Positions 1 through 9,264 are shown, counted from the stretch's first letter. The stretch is DNA of 64,000 nucleotides from Cloacibacterium normanense (GCF_002943105.1 NZ_PTPZ01000002.1:62001-126000); one strand, 5' to 3'. Numbers and translations are program-made. Notes: generated by a model not told the origin, from the letters alone.

Positions 1-674
1 ATTCCTACGTGATACATTTGTCCTTCTTTGTCTGGCAATTGTCCGGTTCCATAACCAGAAGCTTCATTTACAACATGTGGCGGATTTACTTCCAAATAAC
101 CAGCATCTGTATTTTTATCTAAGAAATATTGAACCAAAGCTCTTTGTAATCTCGCTCCTTTTCCTAAATAAACTGGGAAACCTGCTCCAGCGATTTTAAC
201 ACCTAATTCAAAATCAATTAAATTATATTTTTTAGCCAATTCCCAATGCGGAATTGCACCTTCTCCCAATCCATGAACTTCGTGAGATTGATAAACGATT
301 TCGTTATCATCTGCAGAAACACCAGCTTTAACCAAATGATAAGGAATATTAGGAATTTGGTATAAAATATTAAGCAAAGAAGTTTCAATTTCCGAAAGTT
401 TTGTAGTAAGTTCTTTGGAAGACTCTTTGTATTGAGCAGTTTTAGATTTTGCAGCTTCGGCTTCTTCTTTTTTACCTTCTTTCATTAAAATTCCTATTTC
501 TTTAGAAATTTTATTGATTTCAGCCAATTGCGAGTCTAATTCTTGTTGTGTTTTTTTACGTTCGTCATCTAATTGGATAGCTTCATCTACCAATTCTAAT
601 TGCTTAAAATTTCTTTTTTTAAGACCTTCTAAAACGCGTTCTTTTTCTTCGCGCAAAAAACTTACTTGTAACAT
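1..674 (-). CDS. serS: Seryl-tRNA synthetase, N-terminal part (runs off the window)
   Basis: Charges tRNA-Ser with serine in the cytoplasm (class II synthetase). Only the first 224 codons are here, and there is no stop because the gene continues past position 1. The protein starts MLQVSFLREEKERVLEGLKK, has the long charged helical arm expected of SerS at about residues 25-110 (rich in E, K and Q), and then enters the catalytic core with a GLGEGAIPHWELAKKY stretch and an ARLQRALVQYFLD stretch typical of motif 1. The ATG is at 674-672. It is the first gene of its strand here; the next gene upstream, a lipoprotein, begins beyond a 75-base gap. The identification is firm from the coiled-coil arm plus the core motifs. 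Confidence 0.93.
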   Translation of the reverse strand, partial: MLQVSFLREEKERVLEGLKKRNFKQLELVDEAIQLDDERKKTQQELDSQLAEINKISKEIGILMKEGKKEEAEAAKSKTAQYKESSKELTTKLSEIETSLLNILYQIPNIPYHLVKAGVSADDNEIVYQSHEVHGLGEGAIPHWELAKKYNLIDFELGVKIAGAGFPVYLGKGARLQRALVQYFLDKNTDAGYLEVNPPHVVNEASGYGTGQLPDKEGQMYHVG

Positions 675-749
675 CTTATTTGGTTTGAGAGTTAAGATTT
701 GAGTCCGAAATAAAACTCAAATTTTAATGATTTATGCAAATTTACTGAA

Positions 750-1256
750 TTATTTTACGATATGAATGATGTTTGGCTGTCCTTCCACATTAGAAAACGA
801 AAGTTTATTGTTATACCAAACTTTGGAGACTTGAAACAAGTTAGGAGACCAATTGTACTCTACTTTTAAGGTGTCTACATCTGTTACCGTTTCTTTATTT
901 ACAATTTTAGAAAGATTGATGTAAAAATCAGACTGATACGTTTTTTGACTTGGCGAAATAGAATCCTTTAAAATTCTAACCGCTCCAGTTGCGTAATCTA
1001 CATAAGCAATCGTGTCTTGGTCTTTTTTGACGGAAATTCCTGTAATCTCTTGCAAAGCTCTATCTGCATTTAAATCCTGAGCTCTCACAGCGGTAAAACC
1101 TCCAGGAATATTGGTATTGAGCAAATCTTTCCCAGCAGAATTTTTGATGTAAATATTAAGAACTTGGTCTATTTTCTGCAAGTCACTTTCATCTTCTCCT
1201 CTACAAGAGCTAAGAAAAATTAAAATCCCTAAAATGATTAATCTGCTGAACTTCAT
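750..1256 (-). CDS. Putative lipoprotein of unknown function
   Basis: A 168-residue protein with a lipoprotein signal: MKFSRLIILGILIFLSSC, where Cys18 would be lipidated, followed by charged RGEDESD, which suits export to the outer envelope in Bacteroidota. The rest looks like a small beta-rich soluble domain with no motif I can name. It starts 18 bases below the end of the flippase gene on the same strand, so it may be the last gene of the glycan locus. Function not recognised. Confidence 0.75.
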   Translation of the reverse strand: MKFSRLIILGILIFLSSCRGEDESDLQKIDQVLNIYIKNSAGKDLLNTNIPGGFTAVRAQDLNADRALQEITGISVKKDQDTIAYVDYATGAVRILKDSISPSQKTYQSDFYINLSKIVNKETVTDVDTLKVEYNWSPNLFQVSKVWYNNKLSFSNVEGQPNIIHIVK

Positions 1257-1274
1257 ATTGCAAAGATAATTTTT

Positions 1275-2519
1275 CTAACCTAATTTTTTAAAATACTTCC
1301 AGAAAAAAAACATCCCTAGAAATCCCGAAAAACTCATCGCTAAAAAAACACTAATTCCCATCCCTAAAATTTGAAATTTTGGGACTAAAATAAAAGCAGA
1401 AATACCCAAAACAATCAACGAAAATATAGAAATGATAGTGTTTTTCTTCATTTCTCCCACTGCAGAAAGTAAATTCCCAAATAAATTTCTGAATAACATA
1501 TTCATTAAAAATGTTATGACCAAAATTAAAAACACTTGGGTTTCATGAGCATATTGAGATGAGAAAAATAGCGTTAAAATTTCTTTGGCAAAGAAAAATG
1601 AAACTCCTAAAATGACTAAACAAATCGGAATGAAAATTTTATAGTAATTCAAAATGTAATCTTTTATAAATAATTGATTATGAGCGTTTTTTGCAATTTT
1701 TGGAAAATCTGCTTGTAACATAGATACTGCCAAAAAGGTAAGATTGGATGGCAAAATAATCGCCACTTTATAATCTGCTACCGCATTTTCGTTTAATAAA
1801 AATCCTAGAAGTAAAATATCTAAAGAAAATAATAAATCTGATAAAAAAGCAGTAAAAACAGCATGAAACGAATAACTCCAAAGTTCTTTTTTCTGAAGTT
1901 TTATTCTCTGAAAGTTTAGAATTTTATATTTAAAAAACCAGAATAAAGATAAAAATGGAGCAAGTGAAATAGCCAATAAATAACCTTTTAACCCGAAAAA
2001 GTAAGTTAAAATAATAATTAAAATCAGTCCAAAAACATTAACCACATTATTCACTCGAGCAAAGTTCTTGTTATCATGATATACTCTAAAATAAGATTGT
2101 ATATGATTGAAAAAATAAAAACCAATCAGACGAATGGTAAAAAATATAAAAATCAGCAAAACATCTCCGTATTTCTGAACGAAAAAAATGCTCGAAAGAA
2201 TAAACAGAACAGAAAGAATTAACTGATACAAAAATCCTTGAAGAAAAAAATGCTGATGAAGTTTTTCTTTTTCTTCTGCTTGTTCTGCAATGGCACCGAA
2301 TCTTAGAAATCCTTGCGCAGAACCAAATCCACTAAAAGTTGCAAAAACCGCAAAAACAGAAGCCACAATCGTCATGATTCCAAAATCACTTTGCGGAAGC
2401 AATCTTACCACCGCAATAGACGAAATAAATCCACAGATTTTTGCAATCAATAGTGAAAAAAACACATATTGACCTTTATTTTTAAAAAAATTCTGCAAAA
2501 ATTCTTGAAGACTCTTCAT
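1275..2519 (-). CDS. Wzx-like oligosaccharide flippase (MATE/MOP superfamily)
   Basis: A 414-residue, very hydrophobic protein with about 12 predicted membrane segments, starting MKSLQEFLQNFFKNKGQYVF, the usual entry of polysaccharide_synt flippases. The segment with SSIAVVRLLPQSDFGIMTIV matches the first two helices of this family. Expected role: moving lipid-linked oligosaccharide units across the inner membrane. The stop codon of the asparagine-synthase-like gene and this ATG are adjacent (2520 and 2519), so the two are probably cotranslated. Substrate cannot be told from sequence. Confidence 0.85.
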   Translation of the reverse strand: MKSLQEFLQNFFKNKGQYVFFSLLIAKICGFISSIAVVRLLPQSDFGIMTIVASVFAVFATFSGFGSAQGFLRFGAIAEQAEEKEKLHQHFFLQGFLYQLILSVLFILSSIFFVQKYGDVLLIFIFFTIRLIGFYFFNHIQSYFRVYHDNKNFARVNNVVNVFGLILIIILTYFFGLKGYLLAISLAPFLSLFWFFKYKILNFQRIKLQKKELWSYSFHAVFTAFLSDLLFSLDILLLGFLLNENAVADYKVAIILPSNLTFLAVSMLQADFPKIAKNAHNQLFIKDYILNYYKIFIPICLVILGVSFFFAKEILTLFFSSQYAHETQVFLILVITFLMNMLFRNLFGNLLSAVGEMKKNTIISIFSLIVLGISAFILVPKFQILGMGISVFLAMSFSGFLGMFFFWKYFKKLG

Positions 2520-4169
2520 TTACGACAAATAATATTTAAAAATAGCTAAAATATTGACTGCAGAAGATTTGGAGAAGAAATCTTTATGATGATATAACTC
2601 TAAAATGTCTTTTTGAAGTTCTCTATAATCATCTAAAAGATCAATATTTGATTGAAAATAGTCGTTATAAAAAGATTGAATTTCTAGACTTGAATCAAAA
2701 TAATATTGATACGGATACATGCTTATTTTATATTCCTTTCCGAAAATTTTATTGTAAAAAACATTCACCAATCTTTTGTTAAAATGATCTCCAAGAGTCG
2801 TTTTCCAATGAGCATTGGGTTTCATCATGGTTCGTTCCCATTTAAACAGAGTTGCCTCTTTGCAATGTTCTTTAATCCATTCTAAGTAAAAACGGTGATT
2901 AAATTTCCATTTTTCCGGCAAACTTATAGCAAAACTCATAAAATCTTTGGTCATAAAAGGAGAAGTCTGATACGAGAACTGTTGGAACACTTGACCTCCA
3001 AAAACCGCTCTATTAAAAGCGATATTCCTGAGATAAAAAAGCTCTTCTCTCTCATATTGAGATTTTATTTTTTCTAAATTTTCGGAAACTTTTGGCAAAA
3101 AATGACTATTGACTACTATTTTCTTGTTGGTAGGCTTTTGTACATCGGGAATCATGTTAAATCCACCTAAAACGCCATCACCAATTTGCCCAGAATGAAT
3201 AAGCCCAAATTGTTCGTTATAAAATTGTTGTATTGCAAAATCTGCATGAATAGCACCTGTATATAAAATCATTCCTTCTGAGATGGAAATCATTTTATCA
3301 ATATTTTTCAAGAAAATCCCTCCATCTAATGGAGCAAAATGGTAATCAAAATTAAATTTCTCGGCAATTTTTCTAGAAATGGTTTCGTCTAAATAATTGC
3401 TCTGCGAAAAACAAAACATTTTATCGGGATTTAGCTGCAATTTTTCTGCATATAAAACCGCAACTCTACTGTCTAAACCTCCGCTTAAAAGAGAAAAATA
3501 TTCTTTGCCGAGTTCATTATCTTTCTCATATTCTAGAGCGACAGATTTTGAGAAAATTTCATCAATGGTATTAATTGCTACTTCTTTACTTCCTAAAAAC
3601 CTCTCTGCTTCTACATTAAAATATTGTTCTTCTTTTATAGATAAATTTCCCGCATCTACTTTTATATATGATGCGTCATAAATTTTAAAAATATCATTTA
3701 TCGGTGTTTTATTTTCAATGATATTGGTAAAAGCCAACATTTGGTAAATACTTTCTACATCTATAGAAAAATGAATTTTATTGGATTTTAAATCCTCCAC
3801 AATATTTTTAATAGAAGTATCAATGATGATTAAATCCGTTGAACGATAATAAAAAACTTTTTGTGTAGAAGTAACATTGGTAAAAGCAAATACTGTTTTT
3901 TCACTTTTATCAATAATGAATCCTGAAAATTCCCCTTCCAAAAGCGCAAAAAAATGTTGTCTTTTTTGTTTGAATAAATTAAAAACTAGGTCTTTAAAAT
4001 TTGTTGAAGCAAATTCTTGGCAAAGTGATTTCTTATTGAGAATTACTCCTTCCATTGCAATGAGAAAACTTTCATTTTCTATCATCACATTATCAAACAA
4101 ACCCTCTTGAAATCTACAAAAAGATTCTATTTCTCCATTGAAAATTCTTACCGAAAATCCTTTTCTCAT
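2520..4169 (-). CDS. Asparagine-synthase-like amidotransferase without the Cys2 nucleophile
   Basis: A 549-residue protein with the fold order of asparagine synthetase B: an N-terminal Ntn-like region (about 1-190) and an ATP-pyrophosphatase domain with the PP-loop SGGLDS at residues 229-234, followed by ETISRKIAEKF and a SGQIGDGVLGG region. Residue 2 is Arg instead of the catalytic Cys of glutamine-hydrolysing enzymes, so glutaminase activity is unlikely from this start. Homologues of this kind sit in surface-glycan clusters and may amidate sugar acids or peptides. Start ATG at 4169 overlaps the TGA of the upstream glycosyltransferase (ATGA), showing tight operon packing. The exact substrate is unknown. 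Confidence 0.82.
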   Translation of the reverse strand: MRKGFSVRIFNGEIESFCRFQEGLFDNVMIENESFLIAMEGVILNKKSLCQEFASTNFKDLVFNLFKQKRQHFFALLEGEFSGFIIDKSEKTVFAFTNVTSTQKVFYYRSTDLIIIDTSIKNIVEDLKSNKIHFSIDVESIYQMLAFTNIIENKTPINDIFKIYDASYIKVDAGNLSIKEEQYFNVEAERFLGSKEVAINTIDEIFSKSVALEYEKDNELGKEYFSLLSGGLDSRVAVLYAEKLQLNPDKMFCFSQSNYLDETISRKIAEKFNFDYHFAPLDGGIFLKNIDKMISISEGMILYTGAIHADFAIQQFYNEQFGLIHSGQIGDGVLGGFNMIPDVQKPTNKKIVVNSHFLPKVSENLEKIKSQYEREELFYLRNIAFNRAVFGGQVFQQFSYQTSPFMTKDFMSFAISLPEKWKFNHRFYLEWIKEHCKEATLFKWERTMMKPNAHWKTTLGDHFNKRLVNVFYNKIFGKEYKISMYPYQYYFDSSLEIQSFYNDYFQSNIDLLDDYRELQKDILELYHHKDFFSKSSAVNILAIFKYYLS

Positions 4170-5320
4170 GATAAATCTTGATTATAAATTTCAGAAAATT
4201 TTTCGGCGATTACGGACTTAGAGAAATTTTCTACTACGTATTTTCTTAAATTTTCAGAAGATTCTAATGCTACATTTTTCTGTAGCACATTTTTCATGGC
4301 TTCTAATAAAGCATGACTATCATTTTTCTCTATTAAAACACCTCTTTTTTCATTTAATAATTCAGGTATTCCACCCACTTTTGTGGCAATAACAGGGATT
4401 CCAGAAGCTAAACTTTCTAAAATCACACAAGGTTGATTTTCATAATCACTAAAAAGTACAAAACAATTCGCAGCTTTCATTTTTTCTGAAACTTGTTCTA
4501 AATTAAGCATCCCGAAAGTTTTAATATAACTTTCTGCATTATTCAGGTGAATCATTTTTTGTAAAGGCTTCAAATCTCCATCACCACCAATTTGTAATTC
4601 AAAATTCTGATTTATTTGGCGTAAATCTATCGCTGTTTTGATGATTTTTTCGGGATTTTTTAGCGAAATAAGATTCGAAATATGTAGAAAAGTGAACTTT
4701 TCTGACTTCTCAAATTTTGGCGAAAACAAATCTGTATCTACCACATTTCCTACCACTTTCATAGGAGTATTAATTCCTAATTTTTGCAAACCCGAAATTA
4801 AATTTTCGGTAACAGGAATAATGAAAGATGCTTTTTCTGCGATTTTTTTTACTAAAAAACGAGCCGATTTAGAAATTTTATGATGATTTTGCTCTTGAAA
4901 AACCGACCAATGCTCTGAAATCACAAACGGAATTCCGTATTTTCTTTTCAAGGAAACTGCAAAAAGCATATTGTTATGAAGAACATTTCCGTGAACTAAA
5001 TCTGGCTTTTGCATTTTTTTGAAACCCAATTGATAGGCTTTCATTCTTCTCAAAAAATTCTGCAAAGGGTTCTTGGAATTTTTGTAGTAAACAATCAGCG
5101 TTCTGATTCCATTGATCATTTCATCATCAAAAACAAATTTCTCTTTTTGGTTAAAATCACCAATTGCATGAAGAACTTCCACATCATGAAGTAAAGAAAC
5201 GGCTTCTGCATGACGTTGCACAAAGTTTCCATTCGTAGGTTCAAGTTTATTAGGAAACCAAGACGAAATGAAGAGAATTTTATGTCGTGTATGAATGCTC
5301 AAACAGATAGTTTTATACAA
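4166..5320 (-). CDS. GT4 family glycosyltransferase
   Basis: A 384-residue cytoplasmic glycosyltransferase of the GT-B fold. The N-terminal domain has KILFISSWFPNKLEPTNGNF, typical of GT4 enzymes. The C-terminal nucleotide-sugar domain carries the EX7E motif (ENQPCVILE) followed by SLASGIPVIATKVGGIPELL. No ATG lies at the natural N terminus; the reading frame offers TTG at 5320 and another TTG at 5302, six codons later, so the exact start is uncertain. First gene of the flippase/asparagine-synthase cluster on the minus strand. Acceptor and donor cannot be predicted. Confidence 0.88.
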   Translation of the reverse strand: MYKTICLSIHTRHKILFISSWFPNKLEPTNGNFVQRHAEAVSLLHDVEVLHAIGDFNQKEKFVFDDEMINGIRTLIVYYKNSKNPLQNFLRRMKAYQLGFKKMQKPDLVHGNVLHNNMLFAVSLKRKYGIPFVISEHWSVFQEQNHHKISKSARFLVKKIAEKASFIIPVTENLISGLQKLGINTPMKVVGNVVDTDLFSPKFEKSEKFTFLHISNLISLKNPEKIIKTAIDLRQINQNFELQIGGDGDLKPLQKMIHLNNAESYIKTFGMLNLEQVSEKMKAANCFVLFSDYENQPCVILESLASGIPVIATKVGGIPELLNEKRGVLIEKNDSHALLEAMKNVLQKNVALESSENLRKYVVENFSKSVIAEKFSEIYNQDLS

Positions 5321-5383
5321 ATTTAAAGAAAACTTTCTAGGAAATAGATTTTGACAAAGTCAAATTGAAGTTTGAAATAAAAA

Positions 5384-5403
5384 AGTCGGACTAAAGTCCG
5401 ACT
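5384..5403 (-). terminator. Rho-independent terminator
   Basis: Nine-base inverted repeat AGTCGGACT / AGTCCGACT with a 2-base loop, followed on the minus strand by a T-rich run. It lies just past the stop of the gene at 5414-5902 and separates it from the glycan locus. Confidence 0.8.
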
Positions 5404-5413
5404 CTATTGAATT

Positions 5414-5902
5414 TTATTTGATAAAACCAGCCCAACTTCGCTTGAAAGGAAGTAAAAAGTCTGATAAATAATTTACGTAAGTGTCTTTAGAAAAATCAAA
5501 AACTTCTACTTCTTCTGAAATTTCGTCATTTCTAACCGCAGTTCTAAAATCGGTCAGTTTCATGGTTTTTACTTCACCATTTTCCTTGTAGCAAGCTTTC
5601 ATTCTGTCAAAAATTCCTAATTGATATTCTGCCTCGATTTCTCTCATTACACCATTTAGAGAATCCATAGAACAGCCAGAAGCCTGTACTTTTTCTTCGT
5701 CTACTGTAATGATAATGAATTGTTTATGATCAATTTTAAAAGAAGACGTTAATCCTTTTCCATGTGCATTCCAAGTAGGAAGAAAATCATACAATTTCTC
5801 CGTAATTTCCTTTACTTCTTTAGCAGTTAACGCTCTAGAAGCAGGATAAATAATGACTTTGAAGTCATTAGTCTCTACTATGGTTGATTCTTCTATTTTC
5901 AT
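5414..5902 (-). CDS. Conserved Bacteroidota protein of unknown function
   Basis: A 162-residue soluble protein, starting MKIEESTIVETNDFKVIIYP. I recall similar proteins being labelled 'ABC transporter ATPase' in Flavobacteriia genomes, but there is no Walker A, no signature motif and no Walker B here, so that label should not be trusted. The middle has a Cys in QASGCSMDSLNG and the end is FLLPFKRSWAGFIK. It is the last gene of the minus-strand run that includes the Fe-S proteins, and it is followed directly by a terminator. Function unknown. Confidence 0.75.
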   Translation of the reverse strand: MKIEESTIVETNDFKVIIYPASRALTAKEVKEITEKLYDFLPTWNAHGKGLTSSFKIDHKQFIIITVDEEKVQASGCSMDSLNGVMREIEAEYQLGIFDRMKACYKENGEVKTMKLTDFRTAVRNDEISEEVEVFDFSKDTYVNYLSDFLLPFKRSWAGFIK

Positions 5903-5914
5903 AATTTAAATAAA

Positions 5915-7051
5915 TTATATTTTTTTAAGTTTAATAAAATCAATTTTTCTCAACTCAAACAAAAATATTAAAAATAAGGCAAAAATAAAGGGAATATAAA
6001 ATCTATACTCACCTGCAGCAGGAAAAAATAAAAACTTTAAATAAATATTTAAAAATAAATTTACCGCTACAAATTTAATCCAAATATTTTTACTTAAATA
6101 TAGAATACTAAAAGTTAAAAGTAATGAGCTAAGGATTACTTTCTTCATGTTAACAATTCCTTTTAATATTATATCAATATAAGTTTTTAAACTAAATTCT
6201 GGATTTTGTTCACTTATATAATTCCTTCTATAAATAAAAGAGTCATAAAAAACATGTTTCCAACCAGGATAATTATAATACTTAACTATTAAAAAATAGA
6301 CTGTTCCAATTAAAATTATAAATATTAAATTATTAACATTAATTTTTTTTAATAAAAAATATTCATATAATATTTTAAAAAAATAAAAGCTAAACCCAAA
6401 TATAATGTAATCAGGTCTTGAAAAAACTATTAAAAAAATAATAAAAAATACATAAATAGGTTTTTTATTATTTATAACAAAATTAGCAAAAACTAGTAGT
6501 AGTAAAACTAATAAAATGTCTGGCGAAGCAATTCTAGATAAATAATTTAGAACAGGCAATGATGAAAACAAAACAGAAGCAAAAAAAACGAAAAACGGAT
6601 ATTCTAAATAGATAGCTTTTAATGAAAAATAAAAAAATAATATAGAAATAAAAAACAAGAGTGAATTAAGATACAAGACAGAATAAGGAGCAGAAAAACC
6701 CATCAAATAAAAAGCTCTTACTAACAAATTATACCCAATTTTTATTTGATAATAAGGTAATTGTTCTTGAAAAGCAAGTTTACTTCTATAGAAGTAATTC
6801 GTTGCGTTATCTTTTCCTAATCCAATAATTTTATTAAATTCTTTTTGAGTAGATTCCTTCCTTATTTCACTATAAACTAGATTATGAGTTTGTTTAGTAT
6901 ATCCATCATTTTCGCTTACCAATAAAGCTCCAACATATCCAGGTAAATCCCAATCATACTCTCTATTTTGAAAATTATATATACTAAAGCTTAAAGCAAT
7001 TAATATATATAAAATGTCTATTAAAAACCACTTTTTAGTTTTAAAGATCAT
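5915..7051 (-). CDS. Polytopic membrane protein, possible GT-C type glycosyltransferase
   Basis: A 378-residue protein with about 9-11 hydrophobic segments. After the first membrane helix comes YDWDLPGYVGALL, an acidic motif in the first outer loop, which is where GT-C glycosyltransferases keep a catalytic Asp; a later SRPDYIIFG stretch also fits that class. The similarity is weak, so the function is tentative. The ATG at 7051 is preferred over an upstream TTG at 7063; either way the start overlaps the end of the CCG protein gene. The coding sequence is far richer in A/T than its neighbours, with long runs of AAA, TTT and ATA codons, which suggests recent acquisition. Confidence 0.65.
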   Translation of the reverse strand: MIFKTKKWFLIDILYILIALSFSIYNFQNREYDWDLPGYVGALLVSENDGYTKQTHNLVYSEIRKESTQKEFNKIIGLGKDNATNYFYRSKLAFQEQLPYYQIKIGYNLLVRAFYLMGFSAPYSVLYLNSLLFFISILFFYFSLKAIYLEYPFFVFFASVLFSSLPVLNYLSRIASPDILLVLLLLVFANFVINNKKPIYVFFIIFLIVFSRPDYIIFGFSFYFFKILYEYFLLKKINVNNLIFIILIGTVYFLIVKYYNYPGWKHVFYDSFIYRRNYISEQNPEFSLKTYIDIILKGIVNMKKVILSSLLLTFSILYLSKNIWIKFVAVNLFLNIYLKFLFFPAAGEYRFYIPFIFALFLIFLFELRKIDFIKLKKI

Positions 7052-7826
7052 CTGCTTCAGCAATTAATTCTACGATGTCTTTTACTTCTACTTCTTCATT
7101 TTTGTTGAAGTGTTTTACACCATCGGTCATCATTGTATTACAGAATGGGCAACCTGTTGCTACTACTTTTGGATTAAGCGCAAGAGCTTCTTCTGTTCTT
7201 TCAATATTGATGTCTTTATTGCCTTTTTCTGGTTCTTTAAACATTTGTGCACCTCCAGCTCCACAACATAATCCGTTGGTTTTACAACGCTTCATTTCTA
7301 CCAATTCTGCATCTAATTTTTCTAAAAGAACTCTTGGAGCTTCGTATTCATCATTCGCTCTTCCTAAATAACAAGGATCGTGGAAAGTGATTTTTTTACC
7401 TTTGAAAGTGCCACCTTCTATTTTTAGTCTTCCTTGTTCCATCAATTGCTGAAGCAATTGTGTATGGTGTATTACTTCGTAATTTCCACCTAAACTAGGA
7501 TATTCGTTTTTTAAAGTATTGAAGCAATGTGGACAAGCCGTTACGATTTTCTTTACTTCGTAAGCGTTTAAAACTTCTATGTTCGTTAATGCCATCATCT
7601 GGAAAATGAATTCATTTCCGGCACGTTTTGCAGGGTCTCCAGTACAAGATTCTTCTTGCCCAAGAACTGCAAATTCTACTCCTACTTTATTTAAAATTTT
7701 AGCAAATGCTTTGGTAATTTTTTTGGCTCTATCGTCAAAACTTCCTGCACAACCTACCCAAAAAAGAACTTCTGGAGATTTTCCTTCGGCAGCATATTCT
7801 GCCATTGTTTTTATAGTGAAATCCAT
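7041..7826 (-). CDS. CCG-domain Fe-S protein (HdrB / LldE / GlpC-like)
   Basis: A 261-residue protein with two cysteine-rich (CCG) domains: VGCAGSFDDRAKKI then TACPHCFNTLKNEY in the first half, and HDPCYLGR then CKTNGLCCGAGGAQ in the second, followed by ATGCPFCNTMM. Such domains bind a non-cubane Fe-S cluster and act in heterodisulfide-reductase-like or 2-hydroxyacid oxidation complexes. It sits 72 bases past the membrane 4Fe-4S protein on the same strand and very probably forms a complex with it. The electron donor and acceptor are not evident from the sequence. Confidence 0.88.
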   Translation of the reverse strand: MDFTIKTMAEYAAEGKSPEVLFWVGCAGSFDDRAKKITKAFAKILNKVGVEFAVLGQEESCTGDPAKRAGNEFIFQMMALTNIEVLNAYEVKKIVTACPHCFNTLKNEYPSLGGNYEVIHHTQLLQQLMEQGRLKIEGGTFKGKKITFHDPCYLGRANDEYEAPRVLLEKLDAELVEMKRCKTNGLCCGAGGAQMFKEPEKGNKDINIERTEEALALNPKVVATGCPFCNTMMTDGVKHFNKNEEVEVKDIVELIAEADDL

Positions 7827-7835
7827 ATTGTAAAT

Positions 7836-7895
7836 ATGCTAATTTGTTAATTTGCTGACGTGCTAATTTTCGCATCAACACATCATCTCATTGTC
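7836..7895. repeat. Degenerate short tandem repeat in intergenic gap
   Basis: The gap between the two Fe-S protein genes is built from imperfect copies of a unit close to TGCTAATTTG (TGCTAATTTGTTAATTTGCT, then GTGCTAATTTTCG) and runs into a degenerate CATC/CACAT-rich tail. Repeats of this look are common in intergenic spaces of the Chryseobacterium group (recalled). No gene or clear promoter is seen in it. Confidence 0.55.
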
Positions 7896-7898
7896 ACA

Positions 7899-9230
7899 TT
7901 AATTTTCGTTTGCCCAATTTAATCTGTCTGCTTGGTTGTATTGCCAAGGTGCAGCATTGTTTTCGATATTAGTCATCATCATATTCAATTCTTGTGGAGC
8001 AGCAGATTGTTCCATAACCAGGAATCTACGCATTTCTACAATAATTGAAAGCGGATCAATCAATACCGGACAAGCTTCTACACAAGCATTACAACTTGTA
8101 CAAGCCCATAATTCTTCTTTGGTAATATAATCGTTTAAGAGCTTTTTACCATCATCTACGAATTTTCCGTTTTTGTTGATATTTTTGCCCACCTCTTCTA
8201 CTCTGTCTCTGGTAGACATCATAATTTTACGTGGCGAAAGTTTTTTGCCTGTAATATTTGCCGGACAAACCGCAGTACATCTTCCACATTCTGTACAAGA
8301 ATAGGCATTTAATAACTGAACTTGATTCAAATCAAAAATATCTTCAGCGCCAAATTTAGCTGGAGGTTCTGCTCCTTCTGGTTGCGCTGCATAAGGATCT
8401 GCATTTGGATCCATCATTAATTTGATTTCTTGAGTTACAGATTCTAAATTATTGAATTTACCTTTTTTCTCCAAATTAGCATACCAAGTATTCGGGAATG
8501 CAAAAATGATGTGAAGGTGTTTAGAATAATATAAATAGTTCATGAAGAACAAAATTCCTACAAAGTGGAACCACCAAGCTCCTCTTTCTATGAAATGTAA
8601 AAACCCATCATTTAAACCGAAAGATTGAAAAATCGGTGCAATGAGATTTGATGAAACAGGGAAACTTCCGTGTGCTGCTAAAACGCCATTTTGCTGAAGC
8701 AACCAATCCGCTGCATTCATTTTGAAAAACGCCATCATTAAGCAGAATTCTATTACCAAAATCCAATTGGCATCATTTTTTGGCCAACCTTTTAGGTCGA
8801 TAGAAGATAATCTAGGAATTTTAAGACCATTTCTTCTGATGAAGAATGCTACTACAGCAATCACTACTAGCGCAGCTAAAATTTCTAATGTAGCAGTGAA
8901 AATTCCGTAAAGTGTATCTCCAAAAATTGAAGCTAAGAAACGGTGTGTTCCGAAAATTCCATCTACAATGATTTCAATCAATTCAATGTTGATAATCACG
9001 AAGCCTACATAAACAATCATGTGCAAGAATGCTGCAACTGGGCGTTTTTTCATTTTGCTTTGCCCAAGAGCAACAGTCGCCATTGTTTTCCATCTTTCTG
9101 ATGGGTTATCAGAACGATTGATTTCTCTTCCTAGTTTTATATTTCGGTAAATTTCTTTTAAACTTTTAAAAAACAGACCGAAACCAGCAATCAGTAAAAC
9201 AAGGAATAAAATATTGTCTAAATATTGCAT
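7899..9230 (-). CDS. Membrane-anchored 4Fe-4S electron-transfer protein (HdrD/DsrK-like)
   Basis: A 443-residue protein. The first about 250 residues hold five or six membrane helices, including His-containing ones (AFLHMIVYVGFVI, GAWWFHFVGILFF) like the NarI-type cytochrome b module. The C-terminal part has two classical 4Fe-4S motifs, CTECGRCTAVCP and CTSCNACVEACP. It should pass electrons between a membrane carrier and a soluble partner, most plausibly the adjacent CCG protein, which would supply the missing HdrD-type half. The gene downstream of the MCE protein in the same operon-like run. The physiological donor is unknown. Confidence 0.85.
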   Translation of the reverse strand: MQYLDNILFLVLLIAGFGLFFKSLKEIYRNIKLGREINRSDNPSERWKTMATVALGQSKMKKRPVAAFLHMIVYVGFVIINIELIEIIVDGIFGTHRFLASIFGDTLYGIFTATLEILAALVVIAVVAFFIRRNGLKIPRLSSIDLKGWPKNDANWILVIEFCLMMAFFKMNAADWLLQQNGVLAAHGSFPVSSNLIAPIFQSFGLNDGFLHFIERGAWWFHFVGILFFMNYLYYSKHLHIIFAFPNTWYANLEKKGKFNNLESVTQEIKLMMDPNADPYAAQPEGAEPPAKFGAEDIFDLNQVQLLNAYSCTECGRCTAVCPANITGKKLSPRKIMMSTRDRVEEVGKNINKNGKFVDDGKKLLNDYITKEELWACTSCNACVEACPVLIDPLSIIVEMRRFLVMEQSAAPQELNMMMTNIENNAAPWQYNQADRLNWANEN

Positions 9231-9264
9231 AGTTATTTTTTTCTCTTTTTCAAAAATACGTTAA

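Noticed and set aside
5414-5902. Label 'ABC transporter ATPase' for this gene
   Set aside because: No Walker A, signature or Walker B motif can be seen in the 162 residues, so the name used for some relatives is not supported.
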